Source of the DNA: Prochlorococcus sp. AG-315-D17
GTDB lineage: Bacteria > Cyanobacteriota > Cyanobacteriia > PCC-6307 > Cyanobiaceae
Length of the DNA stretch: 62,712 bases
Reading direction: 5' to 3'
NCBI GenBank assembly: GCA_003283685.1
Contig: QBWD01000004.1
Coordinates: forward strand, 1 to 62,712
A program made the position numbers and the translations under genes. Each line of letters opens with the position of its first letter. Within the stretch, counting starts at the first letter, position 1. Under the pieces are notes generated by a model, which made no database searches, had not been told where the DNA came from, and saw nothing but the letters and a program-made list of their open reading frames with translations. Positions 9,239 through 20,935 of this stretch are shown piece after piece.

Positions 9239-10885
9239 TTATATATTAACTTGAATTTCAATAATATTCAATTTATTTAACCACAACAATGATCTTATTA
9301 AGTAAATATTATTTACATCTTTTAAATCTTTCTGAAGTGTCCTAATAGTTATTTCATTATCTTTTATTCTTTCTATAATTTTGGTTATGTAATTATCATC
9401 TGGAACTGTATAATTAGAGAAATTAATAATATTTAAATTTTTAATCTCTTTTACTTTTTTATAAGTTAGATCAATATTAGTTTCGACAAGTTTTATATGT
9501 GATTCTTCAGATAATGCACTTGTAGGATATGAAGAAAATGCCAAGAATGGATCTAATCTAGCAGACCATTTATAGTTTTGATAATTAGAATTAATTCTGG
9601 CTGCCCTAAGATCATCCCATAATTGATGATATTGAAGAATAACACTATTCCAGTCAAACTTTTTTAATACATTCTTCTTTGCATTTTTTCCCATATCAAT
9701 TCTTAACTTTTTATTAACAATAAGTTCATAAAAAGCATTAGACAGTGCCCCAAAGTTAACCGATACAAAATTTGAAATATTCCCTATATACATATCATAA
9801 TTATCTATGTCTAAAGCATATCTAATAGCCAAATCGAGCCCAAAACCAGACTGGGGCATCAAAGTTGGTATACGAAAACCATCAATGCCATCTCTTACAG
9901 TATCCTTATAACCATTCCAATCAGAAACAATTACAGGCAATCCTGCAGCCATTGCTTCAATTGGAGTGATGCCAAATGTTTCCTGAATATTGTCTGAAAG
10001 AGAACAAAAGATATCAGCTGCTGCAAATGATTGGAATTTAAGTGCAGTATTACTCCCATCGACTCTAAGTATTCTTATATTGGGACATAAATATTTAGAA
10101 GCCTGAATGAAAGCATCTTTAATTGTTTGATTTCCATACCACCCACACTCAATTAATACTATTTTTCGATTAGATCTTTTTGCAGCTTCTTCCAATGATT
10201 TATACATCTGATAAGGATTTGCTTTAGCATGAAAAGATAACCTCCCTACATACAAAACAACCACTTCATCATTTTCTATAAGAAATTCTTCTTTAGCAAT
10301 ACTCTTTTGCTCTTTTGTAAATTGAAATTCACTAGCATCAATTCCAAGAGGAATAACAGGTAATTGAGGTCTCACAAAGTTTGATGCATTTAGTTTCTTT
10401 CTAAGGTTTTCTTCTTCAATTTCTATAATCTTAAGGACATTGGATCTAACTGCCTGGCTAGTACAAATCACCGCATCCCAATAATTAACTGGAGAAGTCA
10501 CTAAAGATTGAATAGATTCCATTACTTTTGCACTAGAAGTAGTATGTGTAATGCCACAAATACTCCATGAATTGTCTTTAAAGAAAGATCGATTTTTTGA
10601 CTGTATAGATATATCAGGCCCAGGATAAAAAAGAATACCTGCTTCTCTTAAAGCTCCAGTATTATTAAAATCAATAAATTTAATATCCTCATTTCTACCT
10701 TGAGATCTTGCAAACCTAGCAAAGTTATCAGCCTCTAATTTATTATTAGAATAAACCCAAAATTCAGAGTATTTGGAATATTTAAAATATGCTTTCAAGA
10801 AAGAATTACCAGCAACTTGCCTCCCCATTATCTTATTTTTTTCTATATTAAATCCTTCAGATGCATAATAAATTGCTGAAGTCAT
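9239..10885 (-). CDS. GT4-family glycosyltransferase
   Basis: A 548-residue GT-B glycosyltransferase. The N-terminal half is the acceptor domain. The C-terminal Rossmann domain starts near residue 200 (VVLYVGRLSFHAKANPYQMY) and carries the retaining E-x7-E motif in ETFGITPIEAMAAGLPVIVS near residue 300. The roughly 120-residue tail after the GT core has no recognisable domain. The substrate cannot be assigned. The gene follows the same orientation as the TPR/GT41 gene, separated by 343 bases, so joint transcription is possible but not assured. It probably acts on a cell-surface glycan or on the GT41-modified target (inference from adjacency). Confidence 0.82.
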   Translation of the reverse strand: MTSAIYYASEGFNIEKNKIMGRQVAGNSFLKAYFKYSKYSEFWVYSNNKLEADNFARFARSQGRNEDIKFIDFNNTGALREAGILFYPGPDISIQSKNRSFFKDNSWSICGITHTTSSAKVMESIQSLVTSPVNYWDAVICTSQAVRSNVLKIIEIEEENLRKKLNASNFVRPQLPVIPLGIDASEFQFTKEQKSIAKEEFLIENDEVVVLYVGRLSFHAKANPYQMYKSLEEAAKRSNRKIVLIECGWYGNQTIKDAFIQASKYLCPNIRILRVDGSNTALKFQSFAAADIFCSLSDNIQETFGITPIEAMAAGLPVIVSDWNGYKDTVRDGIDGFRIPTLMPQSGFGLDLAIRYALDIDNYDMYIGNISNFVSVNFGALSNAFYELIVNKKLRIDMGKNAKKNVLKKFDWNSVILQYHQLWDDLRAARINSNYQNYKWSARLDPFLAFSSYPTSALSEESHIKLVETNIDLTYKKVKEIKNLNIINFSNYTVPDDNYITKIIERIKDNEITIRTLQKDLKDVNNIYLIRSLLWLNKLNIIEIQVNI

Positions 10886-11126
10886 AATGATATTAATAAT
10901 TAATTTAGTTCTATACTAATCGAATTCATAAGGAAATTTAATTTTAATAAGTTTTCCTAATTTAACTAAATTACTATTCCTATAGTATTTATTTATCCTT
11001 ATTTTGCTTAGATTATAATCAAATATTTATACTCCAATTGATACTCTATATCAATAAAAATAAACATAATTATTTTACTAAAGGATACTTTCAGCTGGAA
11101 ATGAGATTATAATTATTAAAAAAATC

Positions 11127-12026
11127 GTGACGCAATTCTGGAGTTGGCAAAATCAAAAGATTGCATGGCACCTAGAAGGACAAAATCGTGATTCTCCAAT
11201 TTCTGTCGTTTTAATACATGGATTTGGGGCATCTAAAGATCATTGGAGATTCAACCAAAAGATTATCAGCTCATTAGCTACTTGCTATGCATTAGATTTA
11301 GTTGGTTTTGGAGAAAGTAGTCAACCAAAAGCACAACTTTCATATGAAAAGATACAACCTAAAAGCTTTAATTATTGCTTTGATAAATGGAGTCAACAAA
11401 TTATCGATTTTTGTGATGAAATAGTTCAAAAACCCGTCTTATTAATTGGGAATTCAATAGGAGCAGTAATTGCAATCAAGGCATCAGCTGGATTAGTCAA
11501 AGGATGCTCTGGTGTTGTATTGATTGATTGCGCACAACGAACGATGGATGATAAACGTTTAGCGGAGCAATCATTATTAATGCGCTTAATGAGACCAGTA
11601 ATTAAAACTTTAGTTAGACAAAGGTTTCTCAGTAACGCTTTATTTAAAAATGCAGCAAATCCAGGTTTTATTGAGAAAATTTTAAAAATAGCCTACCCAA
11701 GTGGGAATAATATCAATAAAGAGTTAATAGACATACTTTTCAAGCCAACTCAAAGAGAAGGGGCCCCAGAAGCATTTAGAGGATTTATCAATTTATTTGA
11801 TGATTATTTAGCACCTGATTTGTTAAAGAACTTAGAAATACCGGTTTATTTAATTTGGGGTGAAAAAGATCCTTGGGAACCAATTAAAGAAGCTAAAAAA
11901 TGGGCTAATTCTTTTAAATGTATAAGGTCTTTAACTATTATTACTAATGCTGGCCATTGTCCTCATGATGAAAAGCCAGACGAAGTTAACCCTGTTCTTT
12001 TGGAAATTATTCAAGAAGCCATATAG
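11127..12026 (+). CDS. Alpha/beta-fold hydrolase
   Basis: A 299-residue alpha/beta hydrolase. The oxyanion-hole motif HGFGASKDHW is near residue 32, the nucleophile elbow GNSIGA near residue 110, the acid in WGEKDPWEP near 248, and the catalytic His in NAGHCPHDEKP near 280, so a full Ser-Asp-His triad is present. Family members include esterases, haloperoxidase-like and chlorophyll-related hydrolases; no specific substrate can be read. The start is a GTG; its last 16 bases overlap the end of the sigma-factor gene convergently. Confidence 0.85.
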   Translation: MTQFWSWQNQKIAWHLEGQNRDSPISVVLIHGFGASKDHWRFNQKIISSLATCYALDLVGFGESSQPKAQLSYEKIQPKSFNYCFDKWSQQIIDFCDEIVQKPVLLIGNSIGAVIAIKASAGLVKGCSGVVLIDCAQRTMDDKRLAEQSLLMRLMRPVIKTLVRQRFLSNALFKNAANPGFIEKILKIAYPSGNNINKELIDILFKPTQREGAPEAFRGFINLFDDYLAPDLLKNLEIPVYLIWGEKDPWEPIKEAKKWANSFKCIRSLTIITNAGHCPHDEKPDEVNPVLLEIIQEAI

Positions 12027-13018
12027 GCTTCAACATTTTCTCCAACTTTTCTTAAACCTCTTAAGCCATCTCTCTCTAGATTTCTTACTCTATCTCTACT
12101 AATTCCTAATACTCTACCAATACCTGTAAGACTCATTGGATCATCACCATCCATTCCATAACGCATTCTTAAAACTCTATTTTGCAACTCTGGTAATTGC
12201 TCAAGCAATGTTTCTAAATCACCTTTCATGCAATCATTTTCTATTTGCTCAGCAGGTGTATCAATATCATTAGAAAGTAAATCTAGAAGAACAGTATCTT
12301 CACTATCTCCAATTTTTGTTTCCAGGCTGACTGGCTGTCCAGCACGACTCATCAAATCTTTGACATCATTTTCAGGAAGCTCAACATATTCAGCTAACTC
12401 TTTCAAAGTAGGGGTCCGAGAAAGTTCTTGACTCAACTCTCTTTGGCCTTTCTTGAGTTTATTGAGCATTTCAGTTATATGAATAGGTAGTCTGATCAAT
12501 CTGCTTTTCTCAGCTATTGCACGCGTTATACCCTGACGAATCCACCAATATGCATAGGTTGAAAACTTATATCCACGTGTTGGATCAAATTTTTCAACTC
12601 CTCTAACCAATCCAATAGTTCCTTCTTGAATTAAATCTAATAATTCCATGTTTCTCTTGGTATATTTTTTTGCAACGCTTACTACTAATCGAAGATTTGC
12701 TGAAACCATTCTCTCTTTAGCTCTTCGACCACTTTTAAGCTTTTTCTTAAGTTGAGCTATGGATAATCCTGATTTTTCAGCATATAAATTTATTTCTGGC
12801 TTTTCACCTATCTGATCTTCCAATTCGATTTTAATTCTCTCTAGATTTACTAAATCTTGAACTTGTCTACCCAATGTAATTTCCTGTTCATTTGATAAAA
12901 GCGGTACTCTTCCAATATCCCTCAAATAAGATCGAACCAAATCAATATCCGAAACAGTTCTAGCAGAAGGAACAGCTGAAAGCTTCTTGCCAGTTACTGC
13001 ACCTACCGCGGTCGACAT
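12011..13018 (-). CDS. Group 2 RNA polymerase sigma-70 factor
   Basis: A 335-residue sigma factor beginning region 1.2 with DLVRSYLRDIGRVPLLSNEQE. Region 2 contains LRLVVSVAKKYTKRNMELLD, and region 2.3/2.4 is YKFSTYAYWWIRQGITRAIA. Region 3 is LPIHITEMLNKLKKGQREL, and region 4 ends with the helix-turn-helix GIGRVLGISRDRVRNLERDG. It lacks the long N-terminal region 1.1 of the housekeeping factor. The SYLRDIGRVPLL opening is typical of cyanobacterial group 2 factors, which share the -10 specificity of SigA and adjust expression to light and nutrients. Which paralogue (SigB/C/D/E type) is not decided. Confidence 0.9.
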   Translation of the reverse strand: MSTAVGAVTGKKLSAVPSARTVSDIDLVRSYLRDIGRVPLLSNEQEITLGRQVQDLVNLERIKIELEDQIGEKPEINLYAEKSGLSIAQLKKKLKSGRRAKERMVSANLRLVVSVAKKYTKRNMELLDLIQEGTIGLVRGVEKFDPTRGYKFSTYAYWWIRQGITRAIAEKSRLIRLPIHITEMLNKLKKGQRELSQELSRTPTLKELAEYVELPENDVKDLMSRAGQPVSLETKIGDSEDTVLLDLLSNDIDTPAEQIENDCMKGDLETLLEQLPELQNRVLRMRYGMDGDDPMSLTGIGRVLGISRDRVRNLERDGLRGLRKVGENVEAYMAS

Positions 13019-13118
13019 TCATTTATTGCGTTTTGTAAACCTTACTACTAAGAATTGTAAAGATCAAATGAAACCCGTCCCTACCCAGCCTCTTTGAGTA
13101 AAAATACTCATTCGGCTT

Positions 13119-14528
13119 CTACGCCATTCTCTGCAAAAGCCAGGATGCAGTCTTCAAGTAAATCAATACACCAGCGACATCCGTCGCAGTAGTAATAAAT
13201 GGAGCGGACATCAAGGCAGGGTCTAGACCCATACGATCAAAAAGTAATGGTAATGCTGCGCCCGCGGTTGCAGCCAAAGTAGTAATCGCCATCAAGCTTA
13301 TCCCAACAGCAGTAGCAACCAATGGCCCCTGCCCTTGCCACCAAGCAAAAGGCACTACAAATAGAGCCATAAGAATCCCTAACAATGCTCCGGCAAATGC
13401 TTCACGCAAAATCGCCCTAAGAAGCCCAAGTCTTTGAATTCTCTGAGTACTCAATCCACGAATTACGACAGTGGAACTTTGAGCTCCAACATTTCCTCCC
13501 GCTCCAATTAATAAGGGGATAAAAGCAGCCAACAAAACCACTTTTTGCAAAACCTCATCATTCATTGCGATAACTTGGGTCGTTAATCCATTAGCCAAAA
13601 CCAATACAGCCAGCCAGACGACACGACGTCTGGCTACAACAAACAAATTACTTTGAAAATAATCATCTTCATCACCTGCTTGGACTGCACCAGCGGCATA
13701 AATATCTCTTGTTGCCTCTTGTTCAATAACATCAATAACATCATCGACAGTGACAATGCCAACCAACCTTTTTTCACGATCAACGACTGGTAAAGCTAAA
13801 AAATCATATCTTTGAATTGCTCTAGCAACTTCTTCCTGATCAGTATCTGTTCGCACATTTACAACTTCTCTAGTCATCACCTCTCCAATTAAAGATTCAG
13901 GGTCAGCAACAACCAAATCTCTAAGAGATAAAATCCCTGTCAAATGTCTCTCTTTGTCTGTGACGTAGAGGCTGTAAATAGTCTCAGTAAAAGGAGCTCT
14001 TTGTCTAACCAATTTCAATGCTTGAGATACACTAAGGAATTCTTTAAGATCTATAAATTCTGTAGTCATCAACCTTCCTGCTGTCTCGGACTCATAACCC
14101 AAAAGCTGAGCTGTAACCCGTCTTTCATCAGGACTTAATTCTGAGAGTAATCGTCTGACAACTTTTGCAGGCAATTCATCAAAAAGACGAACCCTATCGT
14201 CTGGTGACATCTGCTCAACTAAATCTAAAACTTCGTTTGATCTAAGACGATCTAAAAGGTTTTGCTGAACTGAGGCATCCAAATATTCATAAACTTCGAT
14301 AGCTTCATTTTTATTTAAAAGTCTAAAAGCTAAGGCTTGAAGGATCATTGGCAAGGTACCAATGGCCTGTGCTATATCAACAGGCTGAACCGGAGCCAAG
14401 AGTGTTTTAACGCCATCGTAATTCCCAGCAGACAACATTGATTCCAAGCGCTGAGCAACTGCATCAGCAACTAAGCTCCCACTAGTTAAAGGATTAGTTT
14501 GCCCAGAAGCCCCTAGTTGTTGATTCAT
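13119..14528 (-). CDS. mgtE: Magnesium transporter MgtE
   Basis: 469 residues with the complete MgtE architecture. An N-terminal superhelical Mg-sensing domain (about 25-140) is followed by paired CBS domains (about 145-275, including VDREKRLVGIVTVDDVIDVI) and a five-helix membrane domain (about 305-469). The membrane domain includes the pore-lining GAGGNVGAQSSTVVIRGL and the C-terminal LMSAPFITTATDVAGVLIY. It passes Mg2+ through the inner membrane and is closed by Mg2+ binding to the cytosolic domains. It diverges from gpx across 62 bases, with no room for an M-box riboswitch. Confidence 0.95.
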   Translation of the reverse strand: MNQQLGASGQTNPLTSGSLVADAVAQRLESMLSAGNYDGVKTLLAPVQPVDIAQAIGTLPMILQALAFRLLNKNEAIEVYEYLDASVQQNLLDRLRSNEVLDLVEQMSPDDRVRLFDELPAKVVRRLLSELSPDERRVTAQLLGYESETAGRLMTTEFIDLKEFLSVSQALKLVRQRAPFTETIYSLYVTDKERHLTGILSLRDLVVADPESLIGEVMTREVVNVRTDTDQEEVARAIQRYDFLALPVVDREKRLVGIVTVDDVIDVIEQEATRDIYAAGAVQAGDEDDYFQSNLFVVARRRVVWLAVLVLANGLTTQVIAMNDEVLQKVVLLAAFIPLLIGAGGNVGAQSSTVVIRGLSTQRIQRLGLLRAILREAFAGALLGILMALFVVPFAWWQGQGPLVATAVGISLMAITTLAATAGAALPLLFDRMGLDPALMSAPFITTATDVAGVLIYLKTASWLLQRMA

Positions 14529-14590
14529 ATCCAGAGGTACAATCCTTTATTATTTTATGACTAAGATCTAATTCTTTTACTTCAATATCT

Positions 14591-15067
14591 ATGTCCGTGA
14601 ATATCAGCAAAGTGCAAGTCCGTAATTCCAAAAACGAGAAAATCACCTTTGATCACTTCAAAGGCAATGTTTTGTTGATTGTGAACGTTGCTAGTAAATG
14701 TGGATTCACAAAGCAATACAAAGGACTTCAACATCTCCAAGACCTTTACGGGGCAAGGGGATTCAAGGTTCTAGGTTTTCCCTGTAATGACTTTGGCAAT
14801 CAAGAACCTGGGACAATCGAAGAAATTCAGGAATTCTGCTCAGTCTCATATCAAGCTAATTTTCAACTTTTTCAAAAAGTTCATGCAATGGGAAAAACCA
14901 CTGAGCCTTACACAACCTTGAATAAGGCCAATCCCTCTGGTGATGTTGCGTGGAACTTTGAAAAGTTTCTAATAAGTAAAAATGGTGAAGTAGTAGCTAG
15001 ATTCAAGAGTAATATTGAACCAGAAAGCACTAAAATCAAAGAAGAAATTGAAAATCAATTAGAGTAG
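14591..15067 (+). CDS. gpx: Glutathione peroxidase family protein
   Basis: A 158-residue thiol peroxidase of the GPx family. The active site is ASKCGFTKQYKGLQ, with Cys where animal enzymes use selenocysteine. The second motif, LGFPCNDFGNQEPG, supplies the catalytic Gln and a possible resolving Cys, and WNFEKFLI supplies the catalytic Trp/Asn. Cys-type bacterial GPx proteins reduce lipid and organic peroxides, often with thioredoxin rather than glutathione. The length is normal. It overlaps the first crcB gene convergently by 9 bases. Confidence 0.92.
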   Translation: MSVNISKVQVRNSKNEKITFDHFKGNVLLIVNVASKCGFTKQYKGLQHLQDLYGARGFKVLGFPCNDFGNQEPGTIEEIQEFCSVSYQANFQLFQKVHAMGKTTEPYTTLNKANPSGDVAWNFEKFLISKNGEVVARFKSNIEPESTKIKEEIENQLE

Positions 15068-15409
15068 GTTGTTAATTTTCTTTGCTAATGAATGCCCTAA
15101 GCAAGCAGCGAAAAAACCCATAATTACCATTAATAAAAAGAAAAATAATGCCTGTATATAAGAACCATTAGATATCAATTGAAATACCCCCAGAATCCAC
15201 CCGCTAAAAGTAGTTAAAGATCCACAAAAACCAATACAAAAAATTAATTTATATTTTGAATCAACAGCTAAAGAATTAAATAATCCAATCAAAAAACAGC
15301 CAATAGTATTTACAATAAAAATATCATCAATTTTCCACCGGAAAATAACAGCTGGGATAGCACCAATTGAGATAAGAAAGAAATTTTTAACTTTACTTTG
15401 TGTATTCAT
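15059..15409 (-). CDS. crcB: CrcB/Fluc fluoride channel subunit (second of a pair)
   Basis: A 116-residue, four-helix membrane protein of the CrcB/Fluc family. The landmarks are VNTIGCFLIGLFNS (conserved Asn in helix 2) and GFCGSLTTFSGW (helix 3 break with the TTFS motif that binds the central Na+ and lines the F- pore). Fluc channels export cytoplasmic fluoride as dual-topology dimers. This copy sits 3 bases downstream of another crcB gene, so the two probably form a heterodimer of opposite topologies. TTFSGW replaces the usual TTFSTF. Confidence 0.87.
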   Translation of the reverse strand: MNTQSKVKNFFLISIGAIPAVIFRWKIDDIFIVNTIGCFLIGLFNSLAVDSKYKLIFCIGFCGSLTTFSGWILGVFQLISNGSYIQALFFFLLMVIMGFFAACLGHSLAKKINNLL

Positions 15410-15412
15410 TTA

Positions 15413-15817
15413 TTAATTACCCAGAACAAAACCTATAGATAAGAAAATCAAACCAAAGCTGATTGAAAGTAAAAAACTTGTGAATAGTTTAGAAAATTCA
15501 GAATTTAAATATAATTCAAATAGATCATATATAAATGTTGAAAAAGTACTCAAACCACCTAAAAAGCCAATAACAATCAACAACCCTAATTCATATGAAT
15601 ATTTTAAAGAACTATTATTAGCTAAGATGGCAGAAATTAATCCTAATAAAAATGATGATAAGTTATTAATAAAAAATATTTCCAAACCCTTGTTTGTAAA
15701 TATTTTACCTAAACTTTGAAAAAGAAAAAACCTAGTATTAGAACCTAATACTCCTCCACAAGATAATAATAATACATACTTAATATATTCATGAAACTCC
15801 AATTTTAACCCATCCAC
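15413..15817 (-). CDS. crcB: CrcB/Fluc fluoride channel subunit (first of a pair)
   Basis: A 134-residue, four-helix CrcB protein. The landmarks are GGVLGSNTRFFLF near the start, FFINNLSSFLLGLISA (helix 2 Asn) and GFLGGLSTFSTFIYDL (helix 3 break). The two adjacent copies are divergent in sequence, as in the paired, fixed-topology Fluc systems. Its first 29 bases overlap the end of the upstream SH3-like gene, so it belongs to the gyrB-SH3-crcB-crcB transcription unit. No fluoride riboswitch is visible. Confidence 0.86.
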   Translation of the reverse strand: MDGLKLEFHEYIKYVLLLSCGGVLGSNTRFFLFQSLGKIFTNKGLEIFFINNLSSFLLGLISAILANNSSLKYSYELGLLIVIGFLGGLSTFSTFIYDLFELYLNSEFSKLFTSFLLSISFGLIFLSIGFVLGN

Positions 15818-16126
15818 GTTTGTGGAAAATATGAGAAGGATGTTGAATCAACACATTAACTAATAGCCATTTACCACTATCAGGACTATTCCATTCTTTT
15901 AGAACTTTCACTGGGGTTCCAACTTGAACCCTTGCCAAAACTAAGGGATTAGCTGTAATTGTAGAAAGCAAATTAAATTCATTTAAAGCAATAATTGGAG
16001 AAGAAATACTATCTTCTCTTTGTTCAATTACAGTTTTTCTTATTCCTCCTGCAGGAAGAGTTATTGGGATCAATAGAGAAACTGATAATAGCCATGCCCA
16101 AAGGATTAAGTTATTGAATTGATTCA

Positions 16127-16127
<1 letters not shown>
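15789..16127 (-). CDS. Small exported SH3-like protein
   Basis: 112 residues. An N-terminal hydrophobic segment (about 7-27) looks like a signal peptide or anchor, followed by a domain of about 60 residues with the bacterial SH3 pattern (NPLVLARVQVGTPVKVLKEW, then GKWLLVNV and RGWVKIGVS). Such domains usually bind cell-wall or protein ligands outside the cytoplasm. The ATG overlaps the gyrB stop codon (TAATG), and the 3' end overlaps crcB, so expression is tied to both. Function is otherwise unknown. Confidence 0.65.
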
Positions 16128-18136
<2,009 letters not shown>

Positions 18137-18269
18137 TTACACCAAAACCTTTTCCTGAAACTTCAATTTACCATTGGCATGAAGGAAAGTCTCGGGAAAA
18201 ATTTCAAAACCAAATCTAAAAAATTGATTTTCATGCAATTACAGCCAATAAACCTACTAAAAAAGGATC

Positions 18270-19172
18270 ATGCAAGCTAAGAAAGGACTTGTCATAGCTC
18301 TAATGGGTCCCACCGCAAGTGGCAAAACAGATCTAGCGATTGGTATTGCAAAAGCTCTCAACTTAAATATTCATAATGTTGATTCACGTCAAATTTACAT
18401 AGATATGAGCGTTGGCACTGCTAAGCCAACTGAAGAAGAGCAAAGCAAAGTTCATCATTTTTTGATTAATTTGTGTTTACCTTCTAATCCAATAACTCTT
18501 CATGAATTTCAGTCAATAGCCTCTACTTCAATGGAGAATGACTTTAAAAAGCAAAAAATAGTTTTTTTAGTTGGAGGGAGTGGTTTATATCTAAAAGCAT
18601 TAATTGGTGGGCTAAGGCCTCCAGCTGTTCCCGCTCAAAAATTTTTAAGAAATCAACTTCTCAATCTAGAAACAATAGAAAGACATCAATTATTAAGTTC
18701 ATGTGATCCATTAGCAGCAAAAACAATACATCCCAAAGATTCTCGAAGAGTTATTAGAGCTTTAGAGGTTATTTATGCAACTGGAAAATCTTTTTCATCA
18801 CAAAAGAGTTTTGAATCTCCTCCCTGGCCAATATTAGAACTTGGTTTAAATCCTGAAAATCTCAATATAAGGATCAAAGAGAGAACTAAAAAAATGTATG
18901 AGAACGGCTTAATTGAAGAGACTGAAAATTTAATAAAAAAATACGGAAACGATTTACAACTATTGAGAACTATTGGATATGAAGAAGTAAGATCTATTAT
19001 TAATGGAAAAATAAGCTATGAGGAGGGATTAGAAATAACTACTCAACGCACAAGCCAATTTGCTAAAAGACAAAAAACCTGGTTTAAAAATAAACATAAT
19101 CCAAAATGGCTAAATGATCAAAACCCATTGTCTGATGCTTTATCTTCTATATATAAGGTTCTAGGTTGTTAA
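18270..19172 (+). CDS. miaA: tRNA dimethylallyltransferase MiaA
   Basis: A 300-residue enzyme that transfers a dimethylallyl group to A37 of tRNAs reading UNN codons. The P-loop is [13 protein letters not shown] (residues 12-24), followed by [16 protein letters not shown] with the catalytic Asp and substrate-contacting residues, and [14 protein letters not shown]. The tRNA-binding region ends [17 protein letters not shown]. The length is normal. infC follows 56 bases downstream on the same strand. Confidence 0.95.
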   Translation: MQAKKGLVIALMGPTASGKTDLAIGIAKALNLNIHNVDSRQIYIDMSVGTAKPTEEEQSKVHHFLINLCLPSNPITLHEFQSIASTSMENDFKKQKIVFLVGGSGLYLKALIGGLRPPAVPAQKFLRNQLLNLETIERHQLLSSCDPLAAKTIHPKDSRRVIRALEVIYATGKSFSSQKSFESPPWPILELGLNPENLNIRIKERTKKMYENGLIEETENLIKKYGNDLQLLRTIGYEEVRSIINGKISYEEGLEITTQRTSQFAKRQKTWFKNKHNPKWLNDQNPLSDALSSIYKVLGC

Positions 19173-19228
19173 CTACATATACACTTAGACTTTACATACA
19201 AGGTATTTCCTTCTCACTTACTTACTGA

Positions 19229-19837
19229 ATGCCACCACGTCCTCGTTTTGATCGTCGCGCTCCAGAAAGAGAGCTGCCAAATATTAATGAAAGAATTAGT
19301 CATCCGAATTTGCGAGTTGTTGATTCAGATGGTAGCCAGCTCGGCGTTATTAGCCGAATAGAAGCTCTAGAAGTTGCCAAAAATAGAGAGCTAGACCTTG
19401 TATTAGTTGCTGAAAAGGCTAATCCGCCTGTTTGCAGAATAATGAATTATGGGAAATTTAAATTTGAGCAAGAAAAAAAAGCAAAGGAAGCAAAGAAAAA
19501 ATCACACCAAACAGAAGTAAAAGAAGTGAAAATGCGATACAAAATTGACATCCATGATTATCAAGTTCGTATTAGCCAGGCGACTAGATTCCTAAAGTCT
19601 GGAGATAAAGTCAAATGTACCGTTATTTTTAGAGGTCGCGAAATTCAACATACCGCACTTGCCGAAACTCTCTTAAGAAGAATGGCCAAAGACCTTGAAG
19701 AAAAAGCTGAAGTACAGCAGGCTCCTAAAAGAGAAGGTCGTAATATGATTATGTTTTTGACACCACGCAAAACTCCATTAATTAAAAAAGAAACTGAGGA
19801 AACAAAGCCTAAAAAAGTCTTAAGAACAATTCAATAA
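19229..19837 (+). CDS. infC: Translation initiation factor IF-3
   Basis: A 202-residue IF-3. The N-domain contains [20 protein letters not shown] and [17 protein letters not shown]; the C-domain contains [19 protein letters not shown] and VTVIF-like strands ([16 protein letters not shown]). Residues after about 175 form a Lys-rich tail seen in cyanobacteria. The annotated start is an ordinary ATG, not the AUU used for autoregulation in E. coli. A strong intrinsic terminator follows immediately. Confidence 0.96.
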   Translation: MPPRPRFDRRAPERELPNINERISHPNLRVVDSDGSQLGVISRIEALEVAKNRELDLVLVAEKANPPVCRIMNYGKFKFEQEKKAKEAKKKSHQTEVKEVKMRYKIDIHDYQVRISQATRFLKSGDKVKCTVIFRGREIQHTALAETLLRRMAKDLEEKAEVQQAPKREGRNMIMFLTPRKTPLIKKETEETKPKKVLRTIQ

Positions 19838-19840
19838 TTT

Positions 19841-19890
19841 AAAAACATTGCCATATGACAACCAATTAATTGTCACTTGCCAATGTTTTT
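19841..19890 (+). terminator. Intrinsic terminator of infC
   Basis: A perfect 10-bp outer stem (AAAAACATTG pairing with CAATGTTTTT) encloses a second perfect 6-bp stem (TGACAA with TTGTCA) around an 8-base loop, ending in a T-run. It begins 3 bases after the infC stop codon and lies before the GntR gene. The symmetrical A- and T-runs mean it could also work on the other strand, but no gene is transcribed from that side. Confidence 0.85.
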
Positions 19891-19925
19891 ATTAAGGTGG
19901 CCACAATTGAACCTGGCATAAAGGA

Positions 19926-20927
19926 GTGAGATTTCACATACAGCAAGAGAGCGAAATCCCTGCATCAAGCCAACTCTACAACCAAATCTGCTTTGCTATA
20001 GCAGCACGACATTACCCCCCTGGCCATAGGCTGCCAAGCACTAGACAGCTTGCAATGCAAACAGGACTTCATAGAAATACCATCAGCAAAGTTTATAGGC
20101 AATTAGAAACTGATGGAGTTGTTGAAGCAATTGCAGGGTCAGGCATTTATGTTAGAGATCAACAAAAGCAAAAAGAGTTACGCAGCAGCTCACAATCAGT
20201 TCGAAAAAAAGGTATAAAAGATATAGATTTAGAAGTACGTAAAAGTGTAGATGAGTTGCTAAATGCGGGATGTACTTTGCAGCAAACTAGAGAATTGTTT
20301 ACACAAGAAATTGACTGGAGGTTGAGATGTGGAGCGCGTCTGCTAGTTAGTACTCCTAGAGAGGATATAGGAGCATCTTTATTAATTGCTGAAGAATTGG
20401 CTCCTCATTTAGATGTACCAGTGGAAGTTGTTCCCATGGAGGAGCTAGAGAGTGTTCTGGAAAATTCGAGCAAAGGCACAGTAGTTACTAGTAGATATTT
20501 TCTACAGCCTTTAGAAGAAATGGCTAAGCGTCATAAAGTAAGGGCCATAGCAGTAGATCTAAGCGATTTCCAAAAAGAATTAACTATATTAAAAAAATTG
20601 CGCACAGGCAGTTGCGTTGGAATTGTAAGTATTAGTCCAGGAATACTGAGAGCTGCAGAGATAATTCTGCACAGCATGCGTGGGAATGAGATCCTTCTAA
20701 TGACTGCCAATCCAGATGTTGGAAGCCGTCTTATTGCTCTTTTAAGAGCTTCTAGTCATGTCATTTGCGACAGCCCCAGTCTTCCTCTTGTTGAACATAC
20801 TCTCAGGCAAAATCGCTCCCAGTTGATTCGCATGCCTCAAGTCCACTGTGCTCAAAAGTATCTTAGCGACTCTACAATCGAGGAACTTCGTAAAGATATT
20901 GGTCTTCTCGAATCAACTAATTCCTGA
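19926..20927 (+). CDS. GntR-family transcriptional regulator
   Basis: 333 residues. The N-terminal winged helix of the GntR type covers residues 5-75 (SQLYNQICFAIAARHYPPGH, then LPSTRQLAMQTGLHRNTISK with the recognition helix, then GSGIYVRD). The remaining roughly 240 residues form an effector domain with alternating strands and helices resembling a periplasmic-binding-like fold; the ligand is unknown. A GTG start lies close after AAGGAG. cysE starts 8 bases downstream, so the two are probably an operon, which suggests control linked to sulphur or amino-acid status (inference only). Confidence 0.85.
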   Translation: MRFHIQQESEIPASSQLYNQICFAIAARHYPPGHRLPSTRQLAMQTGLHRNTISKVYRQLETDGVVEAIAGSGIYVRDQQKQKELRSSSQSVRKKGIKDIDLEVRKSVDELLNAGCTLQQTRELFTQEIDWRLRCGARLLVSTPREDIGASLLIAEELAPHLDVPVEVVPMEELESVLENSSKGTVVTSRYFLQPLEEMAKRHKVRAIAVDLSDFQKELTILKKLRTGSCVGIVSISPGILRAAEIILHSMRGNEILLMTANPDVGSRLIALLRASSHVICDSPSLPLVEHTLRQNRSQLIRMPQVHCAQKYLSDSTIEELRKDIGLLESTNS

Positions 20928-20935
20928 CTGAAGAA

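Noticed and set aside
14591..15067. Possible selenoprotein glutathione peroxidase
   Set aside because: The active-site codon is TGT (Cys), with no in-frame UGA.
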